Source: Planctomycetota bacterium (GTDB lineage Bacteria; Planctomycetota; Phycisphaerae; WQYP01). From it: a stretch of 40,380 bases of DNA. The stretch is from contig JAJZDN010000034.1 of the NCBI GenBank assembly GCA_021805985.1, positions 1 to 40,380 on the forward strand, given 5' to 3'. Both the position numbers and the translations under genes were made by a program. Of the stretch, positions 26,320 through 33,926 are shown one piece after another; within the stretch, counting starts at the first letter, position 1, and every line of letters begins with the position of its first letter. The notes below the pieces were generated by a model, which saw nothing but the letters and a program-made list of their open reading frames with translations, was not told where the DNA came from and did not search any database.

Positions 26320-26741
26320 CGAGACACTATCACGTAGTGCATTGTCACTGGACCGGTGTTACAAGCTTATTCGTCGTGGTGTTTTGGTCAAAAAAATAAA
26401 GAATTCGCGGACGGGATGTCGATTTCCCATGCCAGCCGCCGACGTATGGTGTCATTTGGTAGTCAGGCGGTATTTCTGTAATTTGCTATTGGGCTTTTCT
26501 GTTATCGTCATATCCACGAATATCTCGTCCAGTAGGCGATGAAGGCCTTTTGTGAATTCCCGTTCGGTTGCTGTAGCCTACAACGATCAGAGTTACCGCG
26601 CGGTTGTTTCACCCAAAGAACATACCGGCAGGATACCCAAGCGTCCAGATACTTATCGTGCCGGGCCGTATTCAAACGGGGGCGAATATGGCCCCGCCTC
26701 GGTCGAGCCTTGGGTAAAAAGAGGAATAATTTCCCCGCCAC
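26320..26741. other. Right-hand cargo boundary, non-coding
   Basis: No gene I can support lies here. Several short frames exist, the longest being 69-120 codons, but none has a ribosome site and a familiar sequence. No T-tract terminator follows the ATPase gene. No insertion-sequence end, integrase or obvious direct repeat matching the left boundary (9627-9835) was seen. Confidence 0.45.
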
Positions 26742-26769
26742 TTGCATTCGGTATTTGTTAGGGTATGAT
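26742..26769 (+). promoter_or_regulatory. Promoter for the trbC-trbI operon
   Basis: TTGCAT (26742-26747) and TATGAT (26764-26769) lie 16 bp apart. The spacer reads TCGGTATTTGTTAGGG, closely similar to the relaxase promoter at 3600-3627, which has TTTGGATTTCGTTAGG. A promoter here would let trbC to trbI be expressed despite the upstream cargo. Confidence 0.5.
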
Positions 26770-26801
26770 GGTATGAGTGATGACAATAAAGTTAAAGATG
26801 T

Positions 26802-26836
26802 TGTCGGGCCGTGCCGGTCATCACCGTGGCCCGGCA
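26802..26836 (+). promoter_or_regulatory. Leader hairpin before trbC
   Basis: TGTCGGGCC (26802-26810) pairs with GGCCCGGCA (26828-26836) with one G-T pair, around a 17-base loop. It ends a few bases before the trbC ribosome site (GCAGGAG), so it could affect trbC translation. Confidence 0.35.
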
Positions 26837-26858
26837 GCAATGTTGCAGGAGTATCCCC

Positions 26859-27200
26859 ATGCGTATTTCCCGTTGGTTGTCCAATCGTCTTTCCAGCTTG
26901 ATCGCCTCGGCCGTGTTGCTGGGCTATTCAAGTCTTTCCGAGGCTTCCACCTTCGGCGGCAGCGGCGGAGCGCCGCTGCCGTGGGAGACGCCGCTGGCCC
27001 GTGTGCTGGCGAGCTTTACCGGCCCGGTGGCCAAAGCGCTGTGCATTCTTTCCATTGTGACGCTGGGCTTTGGCTTTGCGTTCTCGGAAGGCGCGGGAAT
27101 GAGAAAGATTCTCGGCGTACTGCTGGGCGTGTCGATTGCCGTTACGGCTACCAGCTTCGGCGTGAGCTTCTTTGGCTTTGATGGCGGAGCGGGCTTCTGA
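26859..27200 (+). CDS. trbC: Conjugal pilin TrbC (VirB2 family)
   Basis: A 113-residue pilin precursor. A basic N-terminus (MRISRWLSNRL) precedes a hydrophobic signal segment ending near SEAS (about residue 30). The mature part has two hydrophobic stretches (VAKALCILSIVTLGFGFAF and ILGVLLGVSIAVTATSFGV) joined by a short charged loop, as in TrbC/VirB2. The start at 26859 is chosen because AGGAG lies about ten bases upstream; an earlier ATG at 26811 would add residues ahead of the signal peptide. Its stop overlaps the trbD start by one base. It is the first gene of the right-hand transfer operon. Confidence 0.88.
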   Translation: MRISRWLSNRLSSLIASAVLLGYSSLSEASTFGGSGGAPLPWETPLARVLASFTGPVAKALCILSIVTLGFGFAFSEGAGMRKILGVLLGVSIAVTATSFGVSFFGFDGGAGF

Positions 27201-27472
27201 TGAGCAGTTCTGTCGACAAAATAGAAGGTCTGGAAGTGCCGCTACACTTATCCCTTACCCAGGGCGTACTTTTGGGTGGTGTGCCACGAGCTTTTGGCAT
27301 TCTCAACGGCACCACCGCCTTGGTACTTGGGCTGGGACTGCACGTCTGGTGGCTGGGATTCCCATTGGGGCTGGTATTGCATACCGCCGCCGTCGTGCTG
27401 ACCCGGTTGGACCCGGACTGGTTTGAGATTTTCCGGGCACATATTAAACAGCCGGTATTTCTGGATACGTAA
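27200..27472 (+). CDS. trbD: Conjugal transfer protein TrbD (VirB3 family)
   Basis: A 90-residue inner-membrane protein. It has the family N-terminus (EVPLHLSLTQGVLLGGVPR), a hydrophobic helical hairpin (TTALVLGLGLHVWWLGFPLG and LVLHTAAVVL), then the DPDWFEIFRAHIK segment typical of TrbD. In the channel it works with the TrbE ATPase during pilus assembly. Its ATG overlaps the trbC stop (TGATG), so the two are coupled. A palindromic repeat occupies the gap to trbE. Confidence 0.92.
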   Translation: MSSSVDKIEGLEVPLHLSLTQGVLLGGVPRAFGILNGTTALVLGLGLHVWWLGFPLGLVLHTAAVVLTRLDPDWFEIFRAHIKQPVFLDT

Positions 27473-27492
27473 TAAAAAGTTTTCAGTGTGAA

Positions 27493-27536
27493 GTGTTCAG
27501 TTTTCAGTTCCCGATTTGTGGCTGAAAACTGAACAC
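27493..27536. repeat. Inverted repeat between trbD and trbE
   Basis: GTGTTCAGTTTTCAG (27493-27507) and CTGAAAACTGAACAC (27522-27536) are perfect 15-bp complements around a 14-base loop. Related words (TTTTCAGTGT before, TGAAAAC after) extend the palindrome. It fills most of the only non-coding gap between trbC and the end of trbJ1 and resembles a small dispersed repeat, related in style to the CTGAAAGCTGA stretch before mod. Confidence 0.7.
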
Positions 27537-27562
27537 TGAAAACGTAACACTATGGATGATTT

Positions 27563-30124
27563 ATGTGGAATTTAAGTGAATATCAAAAGCATCCTCGGCG
27601 TTTGAGTGATTACCTGCCATGGGCGGCTTTCATCGGACCCGGGGTGATTCTCAATAAGGATGGGAGCTTTCAGCGTACCATCCGCTTTCGGGGACCCGAT
27701 ACGGGGAGTTCTACGCCCGGCGAACTCATGGCTATGCGCGCCCGTCTGAACAACGTGCTCAAACGTCTGGGTTCCGGCTGGTGTATCCATGTCGAAGCCG
27801 CGCGTAAAAGCGCCCAATCGTACCCCACAAGCTCTTTTCCCAATTCCGCCGCCACACTCATTGACCAGGAACGCCGGAAAACGTTTATCGGTGATCACTG
27901 CGAATCCAACTATTTTCTGACCTTGACGTTTCTACCTCCGGAGGATCAGGTGCGCTCCCTGACCAGTGTGCTTATTGAACGCCCTGTAGATAAGGCGGGT
28001 ATTTCCTATCGGGCCTCGTATGAGACGTTTCTAGGTCAGATTACTCAGATCGTTAATTTGCTTTCCGGCTTTATGCCGGAGGTGATACCCTTGGATGATG
28101 ACCAGACCCTCAGTTACCTCCACGACTGTGTATCCGAGCGGGTGCTGAAGGTTAAAAGGCCATTGCAATCGTTTTACCTTGATGAAATGCTTACCGATTC
28201 AACCCTGAGCGGGGGATTAAGCCCGAAGCTGGGAAAGCATTTTATCAAGACCGTTTCTATCCGAGCCTATATCGGCCAGACCTTGCCCTGTTTATTGGAT
28301 GGCTTGAATGAATTGGCCGTGGAATACCGCTGGGTAGCGCGTTATCTGCCCATGGACAAGGTGCAGGCGACAAGTCATCTGGGCAAACTGCGGCGGCAAT
28401 GGTTTGCCAAACGCAAGGGAATGGTCACATTACTGAAGGAAGCGATCATGAAGCAGGAAAGCCGGCTGGAAGACTCCGATTCTCTTAACAAGGCCCAAGA
28501 TGCCGATGCAGCCTTGCAGGAACTGGGGGGAGATTATGTATCATTCGGTCACTTTACGCTGACCGTCACAGTCTGGGATGAAACTGAATCTGCCGCCATC
28601 GACAAGGCCCGTGCGGTACAGCAGGTGGTGGACAGCAATGGCATCATTTCCCAAATTGAAAGTTTTAATGCCGTACAAGCCTGGCTGGGAAGCCTGCCGG
28701 GCCATGGTTATGCCGATGTTCGCAGGCCGCTGATATCGTCACTGAATGTCTGTGATCTTATGCCCGCCAGCAGCATCTGGTCCGGGCCGGCACGGTGTAA
28801 GCATCTTAATGGTCCGGCCCTGCTGCAAACCCGCACGGCGGGATCCACACCTTTTCGGCTTTCGATTTATCAGGGCGATGTGGGCCATACCCTGATTGTA
28901 GGACCAACAGGTGCGGGTAAATCAACACTGCTGAACTTATTGGCCTGCCAGTTTTTGCGTTATGACAAGGCTCGAGTCTTTATCTTTGACAAGGGCCAGA
29001 GTGCACGGGCCATGACGTATGCCATGGGTGGGATGTTTTATCCGATTGGGGCCGAAGCCAATAAGCAAGCCAGTACGCAGACCAGTCTGCAGGGCGGCAA
29101 ACAGATCGGCACACAGCCCAGTGGTCAAGTCGAGGAGCAAGTATGCTTCCAGCCGCTGGCCCGGATTGATGAAGATGGAGAATTAGCTTGGGCGCAGGAT
29201 TGGCTGTTGGACTTGCTGGTACGGGAAGGCATTACCGTTACACCCAGCCTCAAACGGGAATGCTGGTCGGCTCTCAATAATCTAAAAATACTGCCGACGC
29301 GGCAACGCACGATGACCACACTGCGGAACTTGGTGCAGGATACCACGATCCGGCAGGTGTTGGAGAGTTTTACACTTGTCGGCCCTTATGGCAAGTTGCT
29401 GGATGCCGATCAGGAAACACTCTCCGATGGCGATTGGCTTACCTTTGAGACGGAGCATTTGATGCACTCGCCGCGTGTACTTCTGCCGGTGTTGACGTAT
29501 TTATTCCATAAACTCGAAGCGCGTTTCAATCAGGGGCATCCCACCCTGCTGATTCTGGATGAAGCCTGGATGTATCTGACCGATTCGACGTTTGCCGCAC
29601 GGATACGCGAATGGCTCAAGGTGCTGCGTAAGAAGAATGTCGCGGTAATCTTTGCCACACAGTCACTGGCGGATATTGCCGAGAGTTCCATCGCCCCGGC
29701 GATCATTGAAAGCTGTCTGACGAGAATCTTTCTACCCAACGCTGCGGCATTGGAAGATACGTCGCGCCGGGTCTATCAATCCTTTGGCCTCAGCATGCGC
29801 CAACTCCAGATACTGCAAACCGCAACACCCAAACGGGATTACTATCTGCAATGCCGGCAGGGATCGAGGTTATTTCAATTGGATTTACAACCCATTGCCA
29901 AAGCCTTTTGTGCCGCCGGTTCGCCGGAGGATCAGGCCCGGATCACACGGGTATTGGCCCAACAAGGGCAGGATGGTTTTGTCACCGCGTATCTCAATGA
30001 ATTGGGTATCCACGAGGAATATTTGCAGAGTTTGTCTCCGCAGAACAATACACGGTTGGTGCGGCAAGAAAAACCCATCAATGTATTCCGAAGCTACGGA
30101 ACCAGAAAGGAATGGTTATTATGA
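27563..30124 (+). CDS. trbE: Conjugal transfer ATPase TrbE (VirB4 family)
   Basis: An 853-residue ATPase of the type IV secretion channel. The N-terminal domain begins with the family's LSDYLPWAAFIGPGVILNKD region. Walker A is GPTGAGKST from residue 447 and Walker B LLILDEAWMYL has Asp-Glu at 666-667, followed by VIFATQSLADI. Length is typical. After the GMFYPIGAE strand, residues about 496-525 form a Gln/Thr/Ser/Gly-rich insert where relatives go directly to a short loop. The stop overlaps the first trbJ start (ATGA). The inverted repeat before it could influence its expression. Confidence 0.95.
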   Translation: MWNLSEYQKHPRRLSDYLPWAAFIGPGVILNKDGSFQRTIRFRGPDTGSSTPGELMAMRARLNNVLKRLGSGWCIHVEAARKSAQSYPTSSFPNSAATLIDQERRKTFIGDHCESNYFLTLTFLPPEDQVRSLTSVLIERPVDKAGISYRASYETFLGQITQIVNLLSGFMPEVIPLDDDQTLSYLHDCVSERVLKVKRPLQSFYLDEMLTDSTLSGGLSPKLGKHFIKTVSIRAYIGQTLPCLLDGLNELAVEYRWVARYLPMDKVQATSHLGKLRRQWFAKRKGMVTLLKEAIMKQESRLEDSDSLNKAQDADAALQELGGDYVSFGHFTLTVTVWDETESAAIDKARAVQQVVDSNGIISQIESFNAVQAWLGSLPGHGYADVRRPLISSLNVCDLMPASSIWSGPARCKHLNGPALLQTRTAGSTPFRLSIYQGDVGHTLIVGPTGAGKSTLLNLLACQFLRYDKARVFIFDKGQSARAMTYAMGGMFYPIGAEANKQASTQTSLQGGKQIGTQPSGQVEEQVCFQPLARIDEDGELAWAQDWLLDLLVREGITVTPSLKRECWSALNNLKILPTRQRTMTTLRNLVQDTTIRQVLESFTLVGPYGKLLDADQETLSDGDWLTFETEHLMHSPRVLLPVLTYLFHKLEARFNQGHPTLLILDEAWMYLTDSTFAARIREWLKVLRKKNVAVIFATQSLADIAESSIAPAIIESCLTRIFLPNAAALEDTSRRVYQSFGLSMRQLQILQTATPKRDYYLQCRQGSRLFQLDLQPIAKAFCAAGSPEDQARITRVLAQQGQDGFVTAYLNELGIHEEYLQSLSPQNNTRLVRQEKPINVFRSYGTRKEWLL

Positions 30125-30912
30125 AAAACCAAAATGCAAAAGCTGATCAACCACCCATTGGCCAACAATATAACCACTGGCGTAAGGCAGTGATTGCGGC
30201 ATCGCTGGGAGTATCTCTGATGGTTGCGGCCCCAGCATTAGCGCTCTTTGGAGGGATCGTCTTTGATCCCAGCAACTTTGTCGAGCACATTCTGGCCGTG
30301 GCCGCATCGGTGCAGCAACTGGCCCGCATGGAAAGTCAGTTGCAGGTCCAGGAAAAGATGCTCGCCAATCTGGGCAGTAATGCTTGGCCAAATATGGCCC
30401 AGTCCATGCAGGACACATCCATTATTCTGCAAGCCGGGGGGCGTTTTTCTGGCGGCAATCCCGATACCCAGATGGCGAGTAATGAACCGCTGTCGTTTGG
30501 CAATGGAACTACCAACCCGAATAGCACGGCAATGGCAGAGTTACGCACCCAATGGGATCAGAACAATCGGGCCAGTGTTATTCAGAACCGGCTTTTGGAA
30601 AACCAGATTGTTTCCAATATGCCAGCCGATTCACAACAGATTGGTGGCATCGTTGCCGCCTCCAACAGTGCCCCCGGTCTGACGGCGGCCATTGAGGCCC
30701 ACAATCAGTTGCTGGCGAATTTAAGCGTGCAGATAGGCCGGATAATCGCCCTGAAAGTGGCCAAGAATCGACTGCACGCGCAGCTTTCCGCGCAGGATCA
30801 GTCGCGCCAGGCATATCACGCCGCCGTGCGGCACTGGGTGATGCACGATTGGAACAATCCAACCCCGAGCCAGCCAATTGCGGACCCGTTTCCGGATATT
30901 TATGGGAATTGA
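30121..30912 (+). CDS. trbJ: TrbJ-like (VirB5) periplasmic protein, first copy
   Basis: A 263-residue exported protein. A signal peptide is visible (AVIAASLGVSLMVAAPALA, about residues 23-41). It is followed by the TrbJ-type mature start IVFDPSNFVEHILAVA and a helical body rich in Gln, Asn and Ala. Such proteins are minor pilus components or pilus-tip adhesins. The ATG at 30121 overlaps the trbE stop (ATGA), with AAAGGA about ten bases upstream. The second half is clearly related to the next gene (SNMPADSQQIGG, VAASNSAPG, MHDWNNP), so the two are paralogues. Assignment to trbJ is by context and N-terminus. Confidence 0.8.
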   Translation: MKNQNAKADQPPIGQQYNHWRKAVIAASLGVSLMVAAPALALFGGIVFDPSNFVEHILAVAASVQQLARMESQLQVQEKMLANLGSNAWPNMAQSMQDTSIILQAGGRFSGGNPDTQMASNEPLSFGNGTTNPNSTAMAELRTQWDQNNRASVIQNRLLENQIVSNMPADSQQIGGIVAASNSAPGLTAAIEAHNQLLANLSVQIGRIIALKVAKNRLHAQLSAQDQSRQAYHAAVRHWVMHDWNNPTPSQPIADPFPDIYGN

Positions 30913-30988
30913 TGTCGGATGGATCAAACAGCATGAACGCCTTGCCACAACGAAATCAGCAAAAAGCCAAGATTAAGGAGACTAATTG

Positions 30989-31777
30989 ATGAAATCAGAA
31001 ACACCGACACACAAACTGGAAAAACCGAGTATGAAAAAAGGGATTCCAGGTAAACCTGCTCTGACCAAACCGCTCTGGTATGCGGCCATCACGATAAGCG
31101 CCATAGTCACGTTGACCGTGCCCACGACCTCATGGGGCTTTGGAATCGTCTTTGATCCCGCGATTTATGCCAAAAATATCCAGCAGGTTCAGCAGGATAT
31201 TCAGATGCTCCAGATCATGCAGCAGCAACTTCAACAGGAAGAGATGATGCTGGCAAGCATCAACGTCAACATGTTTCCTCAATTGAGCTACTCCATGAAC
31301 CAGTTGCAGGCCATTATTGAGCAACCGGCCTATCTGGCCGCCAATGTGCAAGCGGTCATCAGTACCGACTATCCGATGAACTTTGCCAATGTATCTAATA
31401 CCCAGATTCTGGCCCTGCAGCAGCAATGGCAGCAGAATCAGAGATCGGCTCTGGTGGAGAATCGGCAGATACAAAACCAGATCGTGGCCCAGATGCCCGC
31501 AACTTCCAGTCAGGTGGGCCAGTTGGTCGCCGCCTCCAATTCCGCACCCGGTGCCACCAGTGCTCTGCAAGCGGGCAATCAGATTGTCGCCACGCTGGCT
31601 GGCCAACTTCAGGAGTTGGAGGCTCTGGAAGCCAGTAACCAGAGAACCTCCGCGCAAAAGCAGGCCATTGACCAATCACAGAGAGCTTATGCCGATCAAC
31701 AGCGTGCGGCGGTGATGAGTGATTGGAATACCCCGGTGACAACGCAAGGGATCCCAATGCCGTTTGGTCAGCAATAA
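30989..31777 (+). CDS. trbJ: TrbJ-like (VirB5) periplasmic protein, second copy
   Basis: A 262-residue exported protein paralogous to the preceding one. A membrane or signal segment (AAITISAIVTLTVPTTSWG) precedes IVFDPAIYAKNIQQVQQDI and a Gln-rich coiled region. It shares NQIVAQMPATSSQVGQLVAA, SNSAPGATSA and MSDWNTP with its neighbour. The start is the ATG at 30989 with AAGGAG eight bases upstream, rather than the TTG at 30986. Two tandem VirB5-like proteins may form different parts of the pilus tip or broaden recipient contact; that is inference. The order trbE-trbJ-trbL is the standard one. Confidence 0.82.
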   Translation: MKSETPTHKLEKPSMKKGIPGKPALTKPLWYAAITISAIVTLTVPTTSWGFGIVFDPAIYAKNIQQVQQDIQMLQIMQQQLQQEEMMLASINVNMFPQLSYSMNQLQAIIEQPAYLAANVQAVISTDYPMNFANVSNTQILALQQQWQQNQRSALVENRQIQNQIVAQMPATSSQVGQLVAASNSAPGATSALQAGNQIVATLAGQLQELEALEASNQRTSAQKQAIDQSQRAYADQQRAAVMSDWNTPVTTQGIPMPFGQQ

Positions 31778-31836
31778 GCAAAATAAATATGTCCAGGTAA
31801 AGCGGCCAACGTAAGGCTGTTACATAAAGGAATCCC

Positions 31837-33003
31837 ATGCCAACCATCAATCTGATTCTGAACCAATACCTGCAAACCATCAATAGCGCCTTTGGTCTGA
31901 TCCAGGGCCATGTGGTCTGGCTGCTGAATTTTCTGATTATTATGAATATCGTTTTGTCGGCCATGCTATGGGCCTTGTCAGAAGATCAGGTCATGGTCAA
32001 ATTGGCTCGTAAAATCGTCTACATTGGATTTTTTGTTTGGCTGGTTCAGAATTGGCAGAGCCTTACCGATACCATCGCCCAATCGTTTATGTACCTGGGC
32101 TTTGAAGCTGGGGGAATAGGTTTTCCCCAGGTGTATCTGCTGAACCCCGGCAATATCGCCTATCGCGGCTTTACCGCCAGTTCCCCGATCATGACGGAAA
32201 TAGGCAATCTGTGCGGGCCAATCGGCTTTTTTAAGAACTTTCCGCAGATTGCACTACTGACACTGGCCGTACTGGCCATTCTGGCCGCGTTCTTTATTAT
32301 CGCCATACAGGCCGTTGTGACGATTCTATCCTTCAAACTCGGCTCATTGGCGGCCTTTGTACTGATTCCCTTTGGAGTACTTTCCAAGACCGCATTTATT
32401 GCCGAACGTCCCTTGGGCTGGGTGGTGTCATCCGGTGTAAGACTCATGGTATTAACCCTGGTGGCGGGAATCGGTGATCTGGCCTTTGGCCATCTGCAAC
32501 TCAATCCGGATTCTATTACGATCCGTTCGGCTCTGGACATTGCACTGGGAGCCATTGTGCTGATGGTGTTGGCGATTACCGCGACACGATTAGCTGGTGA
32601 TCTGGTCTCCGGCGGACCGAGCCTGGGCGCGGTAAGCATGATCGGAGCAGCCGGCGGTGCCGGAGCGGTGGCTTTTGGCTCCGGTCAGGCGGTATATGGC
32701 GGCGGAACCTTTTTAGCCGGCTCTGTGGTTGGGGCATCACTGGCATCGGTGCGTGCCGCATCCGCGATAAGTTCCAACACGACCATGGCGGCTGGTGGTG
32801 GTTCTTTGACAACAGGAGCCACCAAAACCACGCCGTCATCATCGGCCACGCCACCACGCTCTTCATCTGGTGCATCATCAACATCTTCCGCTTCGGATCA
32901 TCTTCGGTCTGGTAGCCAGAAGATCAGCAATGGGATCGGCAAGATCGGCGGATCAGGAGGTGGAGGATTCAGTGCGGGCCGCAGCGGACTATCAGAGGAA
33001 TAA
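31837..33003 (+). CDS. trbL: Conjugal transfer membrane protein TrbL (VirB6 family)
   Basis: A 388-residue polytopic inner-membrane protein, the VirB6-type channel component. At least five hydrophobic stretches are visible, for example VVWLLNFLIIMNIVLSAMLW, IVYIGFFVWLV, IALLTLAVLAILAAFFIIAI and AIVLMVLAITA. The C-terminal about 120 residues change to Gly/Ser/Ala/Thr-rich low complexity (from GAAGGAGAV on), as in many TrbL proteins. AAAGGA lies about six bases before the ATG. It sits between trbJ and trbF in standard order. A small GC hairpin follows its stop codon. Confidence 0.9.
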   Translation: MPTINLILNQYLQTINSAFGLIQGHVVWLLNFLIIMNIVLSAMLWALSEDQVMVKLARKIVYIGFFVWLVQNWQSLTDTIAQSFMYLGFEAGGIGFPQVYLLNPGNIAYRGFTASSPIMTEIGNLCGPIGFFKNFPQIALLTLAVLAILAAFFIIAIQAVVTILSFKLGSLAAFVLIPFGVLSKTAFIAERPLGWVVSSGVRLMVLTLVAGIGDLAFGHLQLNPDSITIRSALDIALGAIVLMVLAITATRLAGDLVSGGPSLGAVSMIGAAGGAGAVAFGSGQAVYGGGTFLAGSVVGASLASVRAASAISSNTTMAAGGGSLTTGATKTTPSSSATPPRSSSGASSTSSASDHLRSGSQKISNGIGKIGGSGGGGFSAGRSGLSEE

Positions 33004-33007
33004 CCAG

Positions 33008-33026
33008 ATGGCCGCGAAACGGCCAT
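33008..33026 (+). other. Small hairpin after trbL
   Basis: ATGGCCG and CGGCCAT form a perfect 7-bp stem with a CGAAA loop five bases after the trbL stop. No T run follows, so it is more likely an RNA-stability element within the operon than a terminator. Confidence 0.35.
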
Positions 33027-33107
33027 GATTTGCTATGTGAAAAACAGTGGATCAGTTTTTGCAATACGTTTTATAGATCATTTTGAATGTATTTATGGAG
33101 TTTGAAA

Positions 33108-33809
33108 ATGGGATTTTCATTACACACGACCAGTTATGGTCAGAACAACAAGACCGATTACCAGCCACCATATAGTCAGGCGGCCAAAGCCTGGGATCAG
33201 CGGATCGGAACCGCCCGCCAGCAGGCGGCCCACTGGCGGCTGGCGGCTCTGGGATGTCTGGGTTTGGCTATACTTTCCACCAGTGCTTTGGTCTACATGA
33301 GCCTGACACGTCAGGTGGCCGCTTACGTTGTGCCGGTAAACCGGGTGGGAATGCCGGGCCGTATTGAACTGGCCAATGGACTTTATAAACCCGATACGGC
33401 CCAGATCGGCTACTTTGTCGGTCAGGTGGTGCGTTTGGTCCGGTCCCGTCCGTTGGACCCGGTGGTACTGCGGAATCAATGGTTGCAGGCCTATCACTTT
33501 TTGGCCGGAAATGCGGTGCGGGCCATGAATCAGTATGCGGCCTCACAAAGCCATGTAAGTACCGCTGCCCGAACCGTTCACCTGGTCAGCATTCTCCAGC
33601 GCAGCAAGACCACCTATCAGGTGCGCTGGATTGAGGCCACCTTTCGTCACGGCCTTGAAAAGCGGTCGGTGCGTTACACCGGTCTCTTTGAGATCAAATT
33701 GATCCCGCCGCATAACGCCCATGCGGTCTTTAACAATCCACTGGGTGTTTATATCACCAGTTTTACCTGGAGTCGTGACTTTGATGCTCCGGTGCAAACG
33801 GTGCGATAG
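33108..33809 (+). CDS. trbF: Conjugal transfer protein TrbF (VirB8 family)
   Basis: A 233-residue bitopic inner-membrane protein that links the inner complex to the core channel. The short cytoplasmic N-terminus contains AAKAWDQRIGTARQQAAHWR, typical of TrbF. One membrane segment follows (LAALGCLGLAILSTSALVYM, about residues 45-65). The periplasmic VirB8-like domain ends with NPLGVYITSFTWSRDF. The ATG at 33108 is preceded by GGAG at seven bases and preferred over the ATG at 33087. It lies in the standard position between trbL and trbG. Confidence 0.92.
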   Translation: MGFSLHTTSYGQNNKTDYQPPYSQAAKAWDQRIGTARQQAAHWRLAALGCLGLAILSTSALVYMSLTRQVAAYVVPVNRVGMPGRIELANGLYKPDTAQIGYFVGQVVRLVRSRPLDPVVLRNQWLQAYHFLAGNAVRAMNQYAASQSHVSTAARTVHLVSILQRSKTTYQVRWIEATFRHGLEKRSVRYTGLFEIKLIPPHNAHAVFNNPLGVYITSFTWSRDFDAPVQTVR

Positions 33810-33926
33810 CCGGAGAGAGAGACGCCCATGCCCAGCAGGGAAGTCTGCGGCGTGAAGAAAAAACTGTGAACCGACATTGAAAATTGGAATTCAGATAACC
33901 GCTTTTATTTAGGAAAGGATTTTTAC

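Noticed and set aside
26552-26761. 69-residue gene before trbC
   Set aside because: No ribosome site, no family resemblance, and it overlaps the promoter candidate for trbC.
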